Below are positions 16,037-24,764 of a stretch of 64,000 nucleotides of DNA, one piece after another. Within the stretch, counting starts at the first letter, position 1, and each line of letters starts with the position of its first letter. A model generated the notes under the pieces. That model was not told the origin of the DNA. It worked only from the letters and a program-made list of their open reading frames with translations, and ran no database searches. Source of the DNA: AWTP1-13 sp963820375 (lineage in GTDB: Bacteria > Pseudomonadota > Alphaproteobacteria > Rhizobiales > Hyphomicrobiaceae). Position numbers and translations under genes: made by a program. The stretch is from NCBI GenBank assembly GCA_963820375.1, contig CAWFZX010000020.1:124001-188000 (forward strand). Direction: 5' to 3'.

Positions 16037-16483
16037 ATGATCAGAGTGATGGCTTTCCTGTTCTCCGCGACCATTTTCGCTTTTGCCCTGACGCAAGATG
16101 CATCCGCCCTACGCCGCGGCGGTATCCACGCCGGCGACCTCAGGGGTGGCAGCTTGCGAGGAGCTTATCGCGGAGGTATTCGCGCTGGTGACTATCGCGG
16201 CTACCGGGCGGCGGCGTTGGGAGGTCGGCGTTACTGGAACGGCGGCAGACGCTGGTATGGATATGCAGGAAGGCCGTATTGGGCGTACGGCGCGGCGGCG
16301 CTGGCTGGGGCTTACTACAATTACCCAGCTTACTCATACTCATATATGAGTCCAGGCGCCTATGCCGGCACCAGCGCTCTGGAAACGGCGCAAGGTGCAG
16401 AGCAGGCCGAGCGTACTCCTGGCACTTGCGGTACCTACTTCTACTGGAAAGACGGCAACTGCGTCGATGCCCGCGGGAAATAG
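16037..16483 (+). CDS. Secreted Gly/Tyr/Arg-rich protein, 148 aa
   Basis: CTGGAGG lies eight bases before the ATG. A signal peptide (residues 1-24, ending ASA-L) is followed by RGG/RG repeats (HAGDLRGGSLRGAYRGGIRA), a Tyr-rich hydrophobic stretch (AALAGAYYNYPAYSYSYMSP), and a conserved-looking end with two Cys: GTCGTYFYWKDGNCVDARGK. The C-terminal pattern is seen in short secreted Rhizobiales proteins of unknown function. An envelope location is inferred. Confidence 0.75.
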   Translation: MIRVMAFLFSATIFAFALTQDASALRRGGIHAGDLRGGSLRGAYRGGIRAGDYRGYRAAALGGRRYWNGGRRWYGYAGRPYWAYGAAALAGAYYNYPAYSYSYMSPGAYAGTSALETAQGAEQAERTPGTCGTYFYWKDGNCVDARGK

Positions 16484-16837
16484 TCGCTGCGTCCGATGCT
16501 GACGAGCTGCGGGCTTCGAGTGTTGTCACGCGCCGAAGCCCGCGCAATTCGGTGGACCGAGGCGATCGACACGTCATTACCGCCAGGGTCCCTTCGGGGT
16601 GAACGGTCATCTCTCGCCGGGGGCAAGGACAACCCGCAACCCTCATCCCGACGTTGCAGGTCGGTACGCGACATCGCCGCGGCGATTGATGCAATCATGG
16701 CGGCTTTTCAGATCTGGTCCGGCCTTGGACGGGCGCTGGGGCATTGGCCTGCAGGGGTGCCGCTAACCATGATCTCCGACACTGTGATGCAGCACCTAAG
16801 CCATGCTAGGCTCCGCAAGGAGGGCCCGAAAGCGGAT
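16484..16837. other. 354-base stretch without a supported gene
   Basis: The frame of the following gene is open across most of this stretch, but no start with a ribosome site lies inside and the translation is poor until about 16769. Nothing else is recognised. Confidence 0.4.
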
Positions 16838-17131
16838 ATGTCGCAGCGATACTATCAACGGCTCGTTGGCCATCTGAGCGGCCGCCTCGGCGGCAGAGAT
16901 AAGCGTCTCATTTGGACAGGCGATAGATACCGGCATCTTGCACAAATCAATCTCATTATCGTCGAAGTGCGCAAACGCATCGAGCGGCAGAAAGCGCACC
17001 TCGTCGCACTCGAGGATGAGCAACGAAGCACCACCGGTGCTAGCGCGCGACTGCGGCAGTTCGAGATGACGCTGCATTTGATGAATTATCATCGCGCGAA
17101 CATTCTTGAGAAAATGCGGGCCTTCCGATGA
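16838..17131 (+). CDS. Small helical protein, copy A of a duplicated family, 97 aa
   Basis: An AGGAGGG stands about 12 bases before the ATG at 16838; ATG 16769 in the same frame is an alternative. The core GDRYRHLAQINLIIVEVRKR then IERQKAHLVALEDEQ forms a long amphipathic coiled-coil helix, followed by a second helix ARLRQFEMTLHLMNYHRANI. It is clearly homologous to the protein at 18180-18461: both share YRHLA-x-IN-x-I-x-E-x-R-x-RIE and RFE-x-TL-x-LM. Function unknown; the coiled-coil pattern suggests dimerisation. Confidence 0.65.
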   Translation: MSQRYYQRLVGHLSGRLGGRDKRLIWTGDRYRHLAQINLIIVEVRKRIERQKAHLVALEDEQRSTTGASARLRQFEMTLHLMNYHRANILEKMRAFR

Positions 17132-17718
17132 GCAGGCGCGAGTTGCGGCCTGGGCGCACGTCTCCTTGCGAAGGGAGTGAGCTCCGCTCTCTTTGAACGT
17201 TGACCGCAAGCGTCCAGGCCCGCTGGACGATAGCGATTAACAACAACGCGATTTCACAACCACTAGAGCCAGCCCAAAGTGATCGGCCACTTTCGTCGGT
17301 CCGCATGCAACGCGCGCCTTCAGCAGATGACATGTGCTGTTGGGCAATCAAGCCGCCGACAAGGCGGCGCCTCCCTGCAATCGCCCCGTTGACCCAGCCT
17401 TGCGCGGCTAATTTGGCGCCCTTCGTGGGGCATGCCCGCTGTTGGCTGCAATTGTCCGAAGGCGTAGTCCCTGACCTCGCCGGCGGCAACGCCGCCGATG
17501 GAGTGGGGCTCATATTTCACAAGACGGCGAGCGAGAGACTTTGCGGCCTGTGATGCAAGGCACAGCGCGGAGCGATCATCTAGCTATCTTCATCGCTCGA
17601 CATTGCCGTCATCGCCGCGCTGACTAGACATCCCCCAAGCATTCAAGCGAGCACGTGGCAACGCGCTGATGACCGTCGGCACGCACAGACGAAGAGGCAA
17701 ATTCGATTTGAGGGCACG
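17132..17718. other. 587-base stretch, holds an HTH gene remnant
   Basis: The only recognisable content is the decayed copy of the HTH gene at 17305-17394. The remainder has no supported gene. Confidence 0.4.
17305..17394 (+). pseudogene. Decayed copy of the small HTH protein gene
   Basis: The translation RAPSADDMCCWAIKPPTRRR corresponds residue by residue to RERPADDIRRWAIKAHLQGL at the start of the intact HTH gene (17719). The DNA agrees too (GCAGATGACAT vs GCAGACGACAT, TGTTGGGCAATCAA vs CGTTGGGCCATCAA). The HTH itself is lost after the APLTQ region. This makes an HTH plus small-helical-protein pair present twice in this area, one HTH being dead. Confidence 0.55.
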
Positions 17719-18060
17719 ATGAAACGCGAGCGTCCCGCAGACGACATAAGGCGTTGGGCCATCAAAGCCCACCTACAAGGCCTGCCTAGCCGGGAAATCG
17801 CCCAGACCCTCAACCGCAGCCCCGACACGATCAAGGGGTATCTTGGGCGCTGTGGTCATAAGGTCGAGGGCACGTATCACTTGAACGCGCTCATCGCCAA
17901 AGCGCTGTTTTCCGAACCGGAATTGCTTGCGCTTGGCGCGGTTTGGAACGGCCGCTGCTGGGTTGGTCACGGTCGCAACAGGTCCGAGTTGTCCAGAAGC
18001 TCCGCGACCCGCCGTATAGTTTCCAGCCCCCTCGATGGCAACGAAAGTGCGCCCCCATGA
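17719..18060 (+). CDS. Small helix-turn-helix DNA-binding protein, 113 aa
   Basis: The N-terminal 45 residues form an HTH: DDIRRWAIKAHLQGLPSREI then AQTLNRSPDTIKGYLGRCG, with the usual turn between AQTLNRS and PDTIKGYL, similar to sigma-region-4/LuxR-like and Sfs-like small HTHs. The rest is less ordered, with a Trp pair (VWNGRCWVG), and the last 30 residues are Ser/Arg-rich, so the true C-terminus may have been altered by decay. It probably regulates neighbouring genes, but no target is visible. Confidence 0.6.
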   Translation: MKRERPADDIRRWAIKAHLQGLPSREIAQTLNRSPDTIKGYLGRCGHKVEGTYHLNALIAKALFSEPELLALGAVWNGRCWVGHGRNRSELSRSSATRRIVSSPLDGNESAPP

Positions 18061-18179
18061 GAAGAGCACAACGCGCCGGTGTTACGGTTGTTCTGTACGG
18101 AACCGCACAGATGGGCGCGCAAGGAACTGTCACAAAGTAGGAGCAACCTGCAAGCGGTGCGTAGGAAGCGGGGTGCGCG

Positions 18180-18461
18180 ATGGTCCGCGAGGATTGGTAT
18201 AGACATCTTGCCCGAATCAATCGGCTCATCGCCGAAACGCGGGAGCGCATCGAGCACCTGAAGGTGCACATCTCCGAACTGGAGAATGCGGACCAAAGCA
18301 CCGGCAAGGCTACAGCCCGTCTCCATCGGTTTGAGGTGACACTGCAGTTGATGGGCGACCACCGCGCCGTTATCCTGAGGAAAGTACGCAGCTACCCGTT
18401 GCCTGTGGAGGTTCGCCACCGGCGCGCTCTCACCTTAGGTGGAATTCTCTCGCGTTGGTAG
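18180..18461 (+). CDS. Small helical protein, copy B of a duplicated family, 93 aa
   Basis: Starts at ATG 18180 after GGAAGCGGGG. DWYRHLARINRLIAETRERI then EHLKVHISELENADQ matches the protein at 16838-17131 over about 70 residues, with the same second helix ARLHRFEVTLQLMGDHRAVI. The last 20 residues differ. It follows the intact HTH gene by 119 bases, repeating the pairing seen upstream. Function unknown. Confidence 0.65.
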   Translation: MVREDWYRHLARINRLIAETRERIEHLKVHISELENADQSTGKATARLHRFEVTLQLMGDHRAVILRKVRSYPLPVEVRHRRALTLGGILSRW

Positions 18462-18607
18462 AGAAGGAGATGGAGAGTAGGGTTGCGCGCTCTTAGAAGC
18501 CCCTGGGAAGCACATCCTCACCAACCAGTTCCACCAAGTATGTGTTGAGGACGGTGTGGCTCTAGGTTCTCTGATGATGGCGTTACACGCCTAATCTTTC
18601 CGCTCCC

Positions 18608-18863
18608 TCAGGCGCGGTAGACGCTGCTCCTGCCAATGCCGAGCTCACGGGCGACCTCCGTCGGGTTCGCGCCAGCAGCCAGCAGTTTTCTCGACCTCGG
18701 CGGCCTTGGCCATCGCGGTCTTCGCGCCTCCCTTGCATTTCCCCTCGGCCTTCGCGATCCCCTCGCGCTGCCTCTCCAGCTTCGAGGCCCGCCCATGTTC
18801 GGCGACCGCACCGAGCACCTGAAGCATTGTCCTGCCGGTGGCCGTCTCGGTGTCGAGGTTCAT
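18608..18863 (-). pseudogene. Serine recombinase (resolvase/invertase) C-terminal remnant
   Basis: Two frames together give the end of a Tn3-type resolvase or DNA invertase: NLDTETATGRTMLQVLGAVA then ERQREGIAKAEGK in one, and LLAAGANPTEVARELGIGRS then SVYRA in the other, which is the Hin-type C-terminal HTH. The catalytic N-terminal domain with the nucleophilic Ser is absent and frameshifts separate the pieces. It is a relic of a transposon or integrative element. Confidence 0.8.
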
Positions 18864-19001
18864 GCCGAGGAGCGCAGATGCGCCAAATCTTCAACTGATG
18901 CTCTTAAGGTACACCCTTTAACCTCCCAACGCGTGTGCCCACAGGGCGGCCCTCACTGAAACAAGCTCAAGCTTGGGAAACTGCTTTTTTAGCCCCGTCC
19001 A

Positions 19002-20294
19002 ATGCCCACGATGAAATCCAAACCCGTCGTTGGCACGTACATGCTTGACCAGCCGCGCGAGCCGCAGGGGCGCAGTCTCGGTATGCATGACCCGTATCTG
19101 GTGCTAGGCGTCGCACCGGGGACGGCGGACAAAGAGATCAAGGCCGCTTTCCGCCGGTTAACTAAGCAGTGGCATCCCGACCTTCATCCCGGCGACGCGA
19201 ACGCTGGTCGTAGGTTTCGGGAGGTCATCAGCGCCTACAAGACGTTAAGCGACCCGAAATCGCGCTTTGCGTATGACGCGCGTGTGGCTCATCATCATTC
19301 CGAGAGACAGCGGCGTTTCCGTGCCAAGGCCGCAACCATGGCCACCGCGTTTGTTCTGACCGTGTGTTCGGTTTCTGCTGGCGTGCTTTGGCAAGACTTT
19401 GTCGAAACCCTATCGCCCACCCGCAACGATCCGCGCTCAGCGGTAGCCGACGAAACCGCCACAGCCACACCTGACAAAATTGAAGCGGTTGCTTCCCTTC
19501 CGCAGCAACGCCCATCACAGGCCGCCGTCGAGAGCAGTGGCCCCGTGGCCAGCAAGAGCGCCGAGGTGGAGCCGTCACCCGCACTCGCTCCCGCACCGGA
19601 CCAGTCACCTGTCGGCAAGCTTGCGATCCAGCCGTTGCCCTCGCATGAGGTTGTCGACCAGCAACCATTGCCATCGCCCGAAATGGCCAGCGCCGACTAT
19701 CCCCCCGGCGCGTCGGACGATGCAGGCAAAGGAGTTCCGCCCACCAGGCACCCTGGCACCGCGCAAAGCAGCGATGAGGCAACGCAGCAAATGCCTCCGC
19801 CCTCCAGCGGGGCCCGTGGCTGGGTCAGCTATCGCAGCGCTAACTTCGGCTTTACTCTACAGTACCCCACAGATGTGTTCTTAGCCGATCCCGCACAATC
19901 CGATGACGGCAAGACTTTCCTGTCGCGTGACGGACGCGCCCGGCTAGTCATCTCTGCTGCGGTAAACACGAACGGCATGCCGTTGACCGCGCACCGACGG
20001 TGGCTCATGGAAGGCGCATATAAGGGCGCGATCCTCGACTATAGTCCGCAACGTGGCCATTGGTTCGTGCTCTCAGGCACGTTCGCCGAGCACATGTTCT
20101 ACCATCGCGTCACGTTCTCCTGCGACAGACGCACGCTGCACGCGTGGAAGCTTGTGTACCCTCTAGCGGAGCGCATGTTCTACGACCGCATCGTGGAAGA
20201 AGTGCATCGTCGCTACAGCCATGGCAACGGTGCAGGCGGGCGTTGCGAGGAGGCACGTCGACAAGCGTCAAAGGCACTGGTGCCTCAGGATTGA
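19002..20294 (+). CDS. DnaJ-domain membrane protein with C-terminal extracytoplasmic-type domain, 430 aa
   Basis: Residues about 29-94 are a J domain: DPYLVLGVAPGTADKEIKAA, HPD at 58-60, and the final helix YKTLSDPKSRFAYDA. A hydrophobic helix (about 110-128, MATAFVLTVCSVSAGVLW) follows, then a Pro/Ala/Ser-rich linker of about 140 residues, and a C-terminal domain starting GWVSYRSANFGFTLQYPTDV. This last part resembles uncharacterised domains in exported proteins with FxLxYP openings. By topology the J domain is cytoplasmic and the C-terminus periplasmic, so it may link Hsp70 action to the membrane. The last 20 residues abut an integrase remnant and may not be original. Confidence 0.75.
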   Translation: MPTMKSKPVVGTYMLDQPREPQGRSLGMHDPYLVLGVAPGTADKEIKAAFRRLTKQWHPDLHPGDANAGRRFREVISAYKTLSDPKSRFAYDARVAHHHSERQRRFRAKAATMATAFVLTVCSVSAGVLWQDFVETLSPTRNDPRSAVADETATATPDKIEAVASLPQQRPSQAAVESSGPVASKSAEVEPSPALAPAPDQSPVGKLAIQPLPSHEVVDQQPLPSPEMASADYPPGASDDAGKGVPPTRHPGTAQSSDEATQQMPPPSSGARGWVSYRSANFGFTLQYPTDVFLADPAQSDDGKTFLSRDGRARLVISAAVNTNGMPLTAHRRWLMEGAYKGAILDYSPQRGHWFVLSGTFAEHMFYHRVTFSCDRRTLHAWKLVYPLAERMFYDRIVEEVHRRYSHGNGAGGRCEEARRQASKALVPQD

Positions 20295-20640
20295 CCACGT
20301 CGCCCTTTCGGATGCAAAGCGCGACGTGGAACTCTTTGTAAATTTGCCCCACAAGCGCCAGGACCTGCTTCGTAGTGAGCGGCGCTGGGCCCGCTGGCGC
20401 AAGGCCTCATATAGCCGCTCTAACTGCGCGGTCGCGATGCCAGTGCGCTCCCGTGCCGTGGCCAAAGTCCCGCGTCTGTAACGAGGACTTGACTTCCGTT
20501 ACGAGCTTCGGCCGGACAATGCGCGGGGGTCCGTCGGCAGGTTCGCTTGGAAAGGCCAGGGCAGCTACCTGGCCCTGCGCGAGGGCTTGGACGTCCCCCG
20601 GTACTCGCATCCGAAACAAGGAATGAAAGTCTCTGGACGC
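20290..20640 (-). pseudogene. Tyrosine integrase N-terminal remnant
   Basis: Pieces in three minus-strand frames follow one another in the order expected for an alphaproteobacterial phage-type integrase N-terminus: LFRMRVPGDVQAL (the usual RRRVPxDL segment), LVTEVKSSLQTRD (KxSLGTRD), TAQLERLYEALRQ, and PLTTKQVLALVGQIYKEF (the PLTxKQxxALAGxxYR segment). Several frameshifts separate them and the catalytic Arg-His-Arg-Tyr domain is missing. It begins about 115 bases from the 3' end of tRNA-Leu, the usual position for an integrase beside its attachment site. Confidence 0.6.
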
Positions 20641-20756
20641 CGTGGTTGGCCGCGTCGTACGCGAGCACCATTGTGACCACCCTTGTGTACCAGTTGGGCG
20701 GTCGAATTTCCCTTCAAATAAGGATGTTGCGGCCGATCAGCAACTTAGCTATGTGC

Positions 20757-20843
<87 letters not shown>

Positions 20844-21054
20844 TGGCTCGGCCATCGGCCGCATCACCTAGAGCGGGGGGCGGGCCTTGTCAATTGCAGG
20901 CAACAGTCGCGCGATGGCAGCCGCGAACGCCGGACACGGGCGTGCTCAGGCGGATGGTGCTCCCGGCACGCACCGCAGCGCCAGCGCCGCTTCACACGTG
21001 CTTGCGGGGGCGCTATTGCTCGCCTCGGTATCCATCCGTCCGGAGATGACACGC

Positions 21055-22035
21055 ATGCTGCGGCGCGAGCAGGGAAGCTGGGCAACAGTGTTTGGCGGGT
21101 CCGGTTTCATTGGACGCCATGCCATACGTGCCCTGGCACGCGACGGCTGGCGCATCCGTGCGGCCGTGCGCCGTCCCGATCTTGCCGGCCACCTCCAGCC
21201 GATCGGCGGCGTCGGTCAGATCATGGCCGTACAGGCGAACCTGCGTTTTCCTCAATCCGCGCAACGCGCGGCCGAAGGTGCGAGCGCCGTCGTCAATCTG
21301 GTCGGCATCCTTGCCGGCTCGGGTGCCCAGACCTTCGAGGCCGTGCACGTGGAAGGCGCGCGCGCCGCAGCCAGCGCCGCGCGTGCCGCGGGTGCCAAGG
21401 TGTTTGTGCACGTGTCTGCGATCGGTGCCTCGCTGCAGTCGGCCGCTGCCTATGCGCGGACCAAGGCTGCCGGCGAAGCGGCCGTGCTGCAGGAATTCCC
21501 GGCTGCCATCATCCTGCGGCCGTCGCTCGTGTTCGGTCCGGAGGATCACCTCTTTAACAGGTTTGCGGGGATGGCACGCCTGTCGCCGTTTTTGCCCCTC
21601 ATCGGCGGTGGCCGAAGCAAGTTCCAGCCGGTGTATGTGGGCGACGTGGCAAAGGCGATTGCGGTAGCCTGCGCCGGCCAGGCAAAGCCGGGCAGCATCT
21701 ACGAACTCGGCGGACCTGAGGTCATCACCTTCCGCCAATTGCTCGACAGGACGCTGGTATGGTCAGGCCGCAAACGTTTTTATGCGCCAATCCCGTTTGC
21801 CCTCGCCAAGCTCGGCGCAGCCCTAACAGCTCCTTTACCCACCTCGCTGCGCCCGCTGACGGTCGATCAAATCCGCATGCTGCAAATCCCAAACGTCGTG
21901 AGCGCCACGGCGCTAGCGGAGGGTCGCAGCTTGGCAGGCTTGGCGATTACGCATCCGCGCAGCATGGAGACCGTGGTGCCGGAATATTTGGAGCCGTTCC
22001 GGCCGCACGGCCAATTTGCAAGCTATCGGAGCTAA
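21055..22035 (+). CDS. NDUFA9-like complex I accessory / atypical SDR NAD(P)-binding protein
   Basis: A 326-residue protein of the extended/atypical SDR group. The N-terminal Rossmann motif reads ATVFGGSGFIGRHAIRALAR; the body includes VVNLVGILAGSGAQTFEAVH (NLVGI is typical of NDUFA9 homologues), VHVSAIGASLQSAAAYARTK (with the YxxxK pair) and LRPSLVFGPEDHLFNRFAG. Family knowledge: homologues stabilise respiratory complex I or bind NADPH, and many are only annotated. The start at ATG 21055 is chosen because GGAG lies nine bases upstream; ATG 21046 is possible. The long extension further upstream in the frame is not protein-like. mutM follows by seven bases. Confidence 0.9.
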   Translation: MLRREQGSWATVFGGSGFIGRHAIRALARDGWRIRAAVRRPDLAGHLQPIGGVGQIMAVQANLRFPQSAQRAAEGASAVVNLVGILAGSGAQTFEAVHVEGARAAASAARAAGAKVFVHVSAIGASLQSAAAYARTKAAGEAAVLQEFPAAIILRPSLVFGPEDHLFNRFAGMARLSPFLPLIGGGRSKFQPVYVGDVAKAIAVACAGQAKPGSIYELGGPEVITFRQLLDRTLVWSGRKRFYAPIPFALAKLGAALTAPLPTSLRPLTVDQIRMLQIPNVVSATALAEGRSLAGLAITHPRSMETVVPEYLEPFRPHGQFASYRS

Positions 22036-22042
22036 GCAGGGG

Positions 22043-22930
22043 ATGCCGGAGCTTCCTGAAGTCGAGACCGTTCGACGCGGGCTTGCCCCGGTGCTGGCCG
22101 GGCGACGCTTCGTGAAGGTCGAGCAGCGCCGCAAGGACCTGCGTTTTCCGTTGCCGCAAGAATTTGCCAAGCGCCTGACGGGACGTACGGTGAAGCGCCT
22201 CGAGCGGCGGGCCAAATACATTTTGGTGCATCTCGACAACGGCGAGGTGCTGGCCGTGCACCTTGGCATGACCGGCCGCTTCTTGGTTAAACAGGCAGCG
22301 CGCGCCGCCCACGTACAGCTCGGTGAGTTGACCCACGAGCACGGCCATCACGACAAGCACGATCACTTGGTGTTCACGATGTCGGGCGGACCGGTGATCA
22401 CCTACAACGACGTGCGGCGCTTTGGCTATATGACGCTGATCCCCGAGCAGGACCTCGAGCGCGACGCCTTTTTCCAGGGCTTGGGGATCGAGCCCTTAAG
22501 CGATGCGCTGAATGGCTCCTACCTCGCGCGCTGGGCCCTTGGCAAAAAGACGGACCTAAAAGCCTTTTTGATGGACCAGCGCATCGTCGCCGGCCTCGGC
22601 AATATCTATGTGTGCGAAGCTCTGTTCCGCGCTGGGCTCGACCCTGCCAAGGGCGCGGCACGCCTTGCAACGCGGAGCGGCAAGGCAACGCCGCCAGCGG
22701 ATCGCCTCGCGCTTGCCATTAAAGCCGTGCTGATGGACGCCATTCGTGCCGGTGGCTCGACCTTGCGCGACTACAAGCAGACGGACGGCAAGATCGGTCG
22801 CTTTCAGAACGAGTTTGCCGTCTACGGCCGCAACGGTCAGCCTTGTGCGAAGCGCAACTGCCGCGGCACGGTGCGTCGCCGGATGCAAGGCGGTCGTTCC
22901 ACCTTTTACTGCCCGGTCTGCCAACGTTGA
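22043..22930 (+). CDS. mutM: Formamidopyrimidine-DNA glycosylase (Fpg/MutM)
   Basis: A 295-residue base-excision repair enzyme that removes 8-oxoguanine and ring-opened purines and cuts the strand by beta/delta elimination. Hallmarks are all present: the mature N-terminus PELPEVETVRRGL (P2 nucleophile, E3), HLGMTGRFLV, the H2TH region with RIVAGLGNIYVCEALFRAGL, and the C-terminal zinc finger with four Cys (QPCAKRNCRGTVRR ... YCPVCQR). The ATG is seven bases after the NDUFA9-like stop, with CAGGGG as ribosome site. Slightly longer than E. coli Fpg because of an inserted His-rich loop (HEHGHHDKHDH). Confidence 0.98.
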   Translation: MPELPEVETVRRGLAPVLAGRRFVKVEQRRKDLRFPLPQEFAKRLTGRTVKRLERRAKYILVHLDNGEVLAVHLGMTGRFLVKQAARAAHVQLGELTHEHGHHDKHDHLVFTMSGGPVITYNDVRRFGYMTLIPEQDLERDAFFQGLGIEPLSDALNGSYLARWALGKKTDLKAFLMDQRIVAGLGNIYVCEALFRAGLDPAKGAARLATRSGKATPPADRLALAIKAVLMDAIRAGGSTLRDYKQTDGKIGRFQNEFAVYGRNGQPCAKRNCRGTVRRRMQGGRSTFYCPVCQR

Positions 22931-22964
22931 GCGCAGTCTGACGCTCGGTGCAAAGGAGTACAGC

Positions 22965-23738
22965 ATGGCCTACGAAACCATCCTCGTCGAAAGCAAGGAC
23001 CGTGTCGGCATCATCCGGCTCAATCGGCCGGAGGCGCTTAACGCCCTCAACGCCCAGCTTATCGAGGAGATGCGGCAGGCGCTCGATGCCTTCGAGGCCG
23101 ATGAAGGCATCGGCTGTCTCGTCATCACCGGTAACGACAAGGCCTTTGCGGCGGGCGCCGACATCAAGCAGATGCAATCGAAATCCTATATGCAGGCATA
23201 CAAGGAAGACTTCATTGCCCGCTGGGATCGTGTCGCTGCTGTACGTAAGCCCGTGGTGGCCGCAGTCGCCGGCTTCGCCCTGGGCGGTGGCTGCGAACTC
23301 GCCATGATGTGCGACATCGTCATTGCGGCCGACACGGCCAAGTTCGGTCAGCCGGAAATCAAGCTTGGTGTGATGCCGGGGTCGGGCGGTACGCAGCGCC
23401 TGATCCGGCAGGTGGGCAAATCAAAGGCCATGGAGCTTTGCCTGACCGGGCGCATGATGGATGCTGTCGAAGCCGAGCGCGCAAACCTCGTCAGTCGGGT
23501 GGTGCCGGCCGCGGCGCTGATGGAGGAAGCCTTGAAGACGGCCCGCACCATTGCCTCTATGTCACTGCCCGCGGTCATGCTGACCAAGGAAACCATCAAT
23601 CGCGCCTACGAGACATCGCTGGCCGAGGGTGTCCGCTTCGAGCGGCGCGTCTTCCACTCCATGTTTGCCATGGCCGATCAAAAGGAGGGCATGGCCGCCT
23701 TCATCGCCAAGCGTAAACCCGACTTCAAGCATAGCTGA
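22965..23738 (+). CDS. Enoyl-CoA hydratase
   Basis: A 257-residue crotonase with both catalytic Glu regions: FAAGADIKQM (oxyanion hole), AVAGFALGGGCELAMMCDIV (first Glu in GGCELAM) and QPEIKLGVMPGSGGTQRL (second Glu in PEIKLG). This set defines short-chain enoyl-CoA hydratases (FadB1x/EchA type), hydrating trans-2-enoyl-CoA in fatty acid or amino acid degradation. AAAGGAG precedes the ATG by seven bases. The position between mutM and rpsT is conserved in many Rhizobiales. Confidence 0.95.
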   Translation: MAYETILVESKDRVGIIRLNRPEALNALNAQLIEEMRQALDAFEADEGIGCLVITGNDKAFAAGADIKQMQSKSYMQAYKEDFIARWDRVAAVRKPVVAAVAGFALGGGCELAMMCDIVIAADTAKFGQPEIKLGVMPGSGGTQRLIRQVGKSKAMELCLTGRMMDAVEAERANLVSRVVPAAALMEEALKTARTIASMSLPAVMLTKETINRAYETSLAEGVRFERRVFHSMFAMADQKEGMAAFIAKRKPDFKHS

Positions 23739-23876
23739 GGGGACGGGATCGTGGCGGCGGCAGGCTTTCCTTGCCCGGCCGTGTTGACCCTGCCAATTGT
23801 GACGGTCTATAGCAGCCACATTGCAGCGCCCTGGGGCGCCTGTTGAAACATCACATGTCCAAAAGGAGGTGGCCTA

Positions 23877-24140
23877 ATGGCCAATACTAGTTCGGCCAAA
23901 AAGGCGGCGCGTAAGATGATCCGCCGTACCGAGGTCAACAAATCGCGCCGCTCGCAATACAAGTCGCAAGTTCGCAAGGTCGAGGAAGCACTGGCGGCCG
24001 GCGATAAGGCTGCTGCGCGTAGCGCGCTGGCGGCAGCGGAGCCAGTTTTGGTGCGCACGGCGCAAAAGGGCGTCGTCCACAAGAGGAATGCTGCGCGCAA
24101 GGTCTCGCGCCTGGCCGCCCGGATCAAGGCGATGGGCTGA
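23877..24140 (+). CDS. rpsT: 30S ribosomal protein S20
   Basis: An 87-residue, highly basic helical protein starting MANTSSAKKAARKMIRRTEV, with the usual KSRRSQYKSQVRKVEEAL helix and the VHKRNAARKVSRLAARIKAM end. It binds 16S rRNA early in small-subunit assembly. A perfect AAAAGGAGG lies close ahead of the ATG. The neighbour order mutM-echA-rpsT-dnaA is the one expected. Confidence 0.98.
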   Translation: MANTSSAKKAARKMIRRTEVNKSRRSQYKSQVRKVEEALAAGDKAAARSALAAAEPVLVRTAQKGVVHKRNAARKVSRLAARIKAMG

Positions 24141-24764
24141 TCGCGGCCGCTCGCAAAGCGTCCCCACCTTCAGTCCCTTCATGCAGCTGTTGCACAATTG
24201 TCGCAAAACGTACGCTGCCCGGGCTTGCCGAGCTTCGCACGAAGCGGCGTAAATCCAACGGGTTGGCCGGGAGCTCTAGCTCCACTCACCGCGGCGTGAT
24301 TGCCACGACAGGACTCGGCACAAATGGAATCTTGGCTGAACGGCGCTCATCCGCGCTGCACACTTCGGCCTCCCTCGCCGGCGTTCTCTCCAGCGAATCT
24401 CAACGTAAACTCAACAGGCTTTTCCCCAATCTTGAGGTTCGCTTGCAGGGTTTTTGCACCGGGGTTGTGAACAACCATCAGCGCCTGCAAGAAATTGTGA
24501 AGGGGTCGGGCAATGTTGCCAGCTCGCCCACGTCCGGTCTAGATAACCCCAGATGGGCGCTTGTAGCGAGGCACCCATCCAGTTGGTCCGCGTTGTTGGC
24601 CGAGTATTGGGGTGTGTGTGAGTAGCTCGGCAACTATTGGCCTCTTTGCTGTAAGCAAGGCGTTTCGTGCGTAAATCTCAGCGCGGCGGATAAAGGGCGG
24701 CCTTTATCGGTTGGCTGAGGTAGCCGGTGTTTCACGGCAATGATGCGGCGTTGAGGGTTGCGGC
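24141..24764. other. 624-base stretch between rpsT and the rhodanese gene
   Basis: No protein gene is supported. I looked for an origin: only one near-match to the DnaA box (ATATCCACA at 24772-24780) is visible, just inside the next gene, and no AT-rich unwinding region, so this is not called oriC. A perfect inverted repeat lies at 24689-24708. Confidence 0.5.
24689..24708. promoter_or_regulatory. Perfect 8-bp inverted repeat upstream of the rhodanese gene
   Basis: GATAAAGG, a GCGG loop, then CCTTTATC. No T-run follows, so it is more likely an operator or RNA hairpin than a terminator. It lies 57 bases before the GTG start of the rhodanese gene. Confidence 0.4.

Noticed and set aside
24263..24625. 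120-codon plus-strand frame between rpsT and the rhodanese gene
   Set aside because: Composition is Ser/Leu/Arg-rich without any domain, and no ribosome site is seen.
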